Of a DNA stretch of 6,201 nt, positions 5,372 through 6,201 are shown piece by piece. The notes beneath the pieces are model-generated. The model searched no databases and was not told the origin of the DNA. It saw nothing but the letters and a program-made list of their open reading frames with translations. The stretch is from Candidatus Bipolaricaulota bacterium (lineage in GTDB: Bacteria > Bipolaricaulota > Bipolaricaulia > RBG-16-55-9 > DRXL01), in assembly GCA_025057405.1 (NCBI GenBank), contig JANWXV010000043.1:1-6201 (forward strand). The letters run 5' to 3'. Position 1 is the stretch's first letter, and the number at the start of each line of letters is the position of its first letter. The position numbers were made by a program, and so were the translations under genes.

Positions 5372-6055
5372 ATGGATGAAGAGCCGAGCGGTTCTCCGCA
5401 GCGAGATCGCCGCAAGATGGTCCGGTATCTGGCTACCCAAGGGATCACCGACAAGAGCGTGCTCGACGCGATGCTGCGCATCCCCCGACATCTCTTCGTG
5501 GCTAACGCCCTGTGGGATCAAGCCTACGCCGATCACCCCCTGCCCATCGCGCAAAACCAGACGATCTCTCAGCCCTATATCGTCGCCCTGATGACCCAAG
5601 CGCTCCAGCTTACCAAGAGCGATCGCGTCTTGGAGATTGGCACGGGATCGGGCTACCAAACAGCCATCTTGGCCGAGTTGGCCAAACACATCTATACGAT
5701 CGAGCGCTTTCCCCAGCTCTCTCAACAAGCGCAGAAGCTTCTGCAAGCTGCGAACTATTCCAATATCAGCTATCGCGTGGGCGACGGCACGCTGGGCTGG
5801 CCGGAAGAAGCCCCCTTTGACAAGATCATCGTGACGGCGGCCGCCCCGGAAGTGCCCCGGTCGCTGCTGGCGCAATTGGCCGATCCGGGGCGCATGGTCA
5901 TCCCCGTTGGAGGACGCCAACTCCAGATGCTCCTGCTCATCCGACGTGAAAACCAAGAATTCATTCGAGAAGAGCTATGCGCGTGCAGCTTCTTGCCCTT
6001 GGTGGGTAAAGAAGGCTGGCCGGAAGAAGAGTCTGTAGAGTCTAAGAGTCCATAG
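5372..6055 (+). CDS. pcm: Protein-L-isoaspartate O-methyltransferase
   Basis: Pcm (PIMT) uses S-adenosylmethionine to methylate isoaspartyl residues formed by spontaneous protein damage, starting their repair; it acts in the cytoplasm. The 227-residue protein shows the family motifs in order: PRHLFV (38-43), LPIAQNQTISQPYIVALMT (57-75), the SAM-binding motif I VLEIGTGSGYQTAIL (86-100), IYTIER (107-112) with the acidic residue after strand 2, GDGTLGW (137-143), FDKIIVTAAAPEVP (149-162), MVIPVGG (175-181) and the closing FLPLVGKEGW (207-216). The core is intact. The last 11 residues, after W216 (PEEESVESKSP), are an extra Glu/Ser tail encoded by the short AGAGTCT repeats at the gene's end. The start at 5372 is favoured by the promoter 6 nt upstream; ATG at 5417 (M16) is a shorter alternative closer to the E. 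coli N-terminus. Confidence 0.96.
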   Translation: MDEEPSGSPQRDRRKMVRYLATQGITDKSVLDAMLRIPRHLFVANALWDQAYADHPLPIAQNQTISQPYIVALMTQALQLTKSDRVLEIGTGSGYQTAILAELAKHIYTIERFPQLSQQAQKLLQAANYSNISYRVGDGTLGWPEEAPFDKIIVTAAAPEVPRSLLAQLADPGRMVIPVGGRQLQMLLLIRRENQEFIREELCACSFLPLVGKEGWPEEESVESKSP

Positions 6056-6069
6056 AGTCTCTAGAGTCT
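6028..6069 (+). repeat. Degenerate AGAGTCT short tandem repeat
   Basis: AGAGTCT occurs at 6028, 6037, 6054 and 6063, with a variant AGAGTCC at 6045, spaced 9, 8, 9 and 9 bp apart. The array runs from the last codons of pcm through its stop (6053-6055) to 10 bp before the lipoprotein ATG. Because the period is mostly 9 bp, gain or loss of units inside pcm would usually keep the frame and only vary the C-terminal tail. Confidence 0.8.
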
Positions 6070-6079
6070 AACGAATCTT

Positions 6080-6201
6080 ATGAGACATATATTTATACTC
6101 GTGATGGTGCTGGTTAGTGCGTTGCTCTACGGATGTAGTAGCGAGAGCACTCCCCCAACGCCGCCCAGCGAAGAGACAGCAGCTCCGCCGCCCGCACCCG
6201 C
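6080..6201 (+). CDS. Putative lipoprotein, N-terminal part
   Basis: The frame from ATG 6080 is open to the right edge (40 codons). It starts with a typical lipoprotein signal peptide: a short positive N-terminus (MRH), a hydrophobic core (IFILVMVLVSALL, 4-16) and the lipobox LYGC with C19 as the lipidated residue. This predicts export and anchoring to the membrane. The following part (20-40) is a Ser/Thr/Pro/Glu/Ala-rich linker (SSESTPPTPPSEETAAPPPAP), common before the folded domain of substrate-binding or other surface lipoproteins. The functional domain lies outside the window, so no role is assigned. It follows pcm by 24 bp. No clear Shine-Dalgarno is present; TAGAGT (6062-6067) is a possible but poorly placed -10 box. 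Confidence 0.8.
   Translation, partial: MRHIFILVMVLVSALLYGCSSESTPPTPPSEETAAPPPAP

Noticed and set aside
5330..5956. Open frame (208 codons) on the minus strand opposite pcm
   Set aside because: pcm has every family motif in the plus frame; the minus frame has none and overlaps the pcm promoter.

Overview
This window is a compact, GC-rich stretch of what looks like a bacterial chromosome, with six complete genes and a partial gene at each end. The two-domain TrkA, the TrkH channel, the type-2 PyrF and the lipoprotein signal peptide all point to a bacterium. Two neighbours are of types best known from archaea: a TrmY (UPF0217) tRNA pseudouridine methyltransferase, and a small ParB/Srx-fold protein resembling archaeal SerK. 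Together with leaderless-looking promoters, this suggests a deep-branching, perhaps thermophilic, bacterial lineage. I cannot name the phylum from the sequence; a candidate phylum such as Bipolaricaulota is only a guess.

Layout. Positions 1-65 (minus) may be the 5' end of an unrecognised gene that runs off the left edge. pyrF follows at 108-926 (minus). A 52-bp intergenic region (927-978) holds overlapping divergent promoters for pyrF and trkA. On the plus strand, trkA (979-2289), trkH (2286-3749) and trmY (3752-4345) form a tight unit, with a 4-bp ATGA overlap and then a 2-bp gap. An acyl-CoA thioesterase (4356-4838) starts 10 bp after trmY with its own promoter, and the SerK-like gene (4841-5254) starts 2 bp after that. 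A 117-bp gap holds a palindromic repeat cluster and the pcm promoter. Then come pcm (5372-6055), whose 3' end runs into short AGAGTCT repeats, and the start of a lipoprotein gene (6080 to the right edge).

Function. PyrF completes UMP synthesis. TrkA and TrkH form the regulatory and channel parts of one potassium uptake system. TrmY would modify tRNA, the thioesterase hydrolyses acyl-CoA, and Pcm repairs isoaspartyl damage in proteins. No single pathway joins them all; only the Trk pair is a clear functional unit.

The most notable pattern is in the starts. Five starts carry a TANNNT -10 box with a -35-like hexamer exactly 17 bp upstream. In four of them the -10 lies only 6-8 nt from the ATG, leaving no room for a Shine-Dalgarno leader, which implies leaderless mRNAs. 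The second point of interest is the minimal SerK-like protein with paired terminal CxxC motifs, close to a bacterial TrmY.
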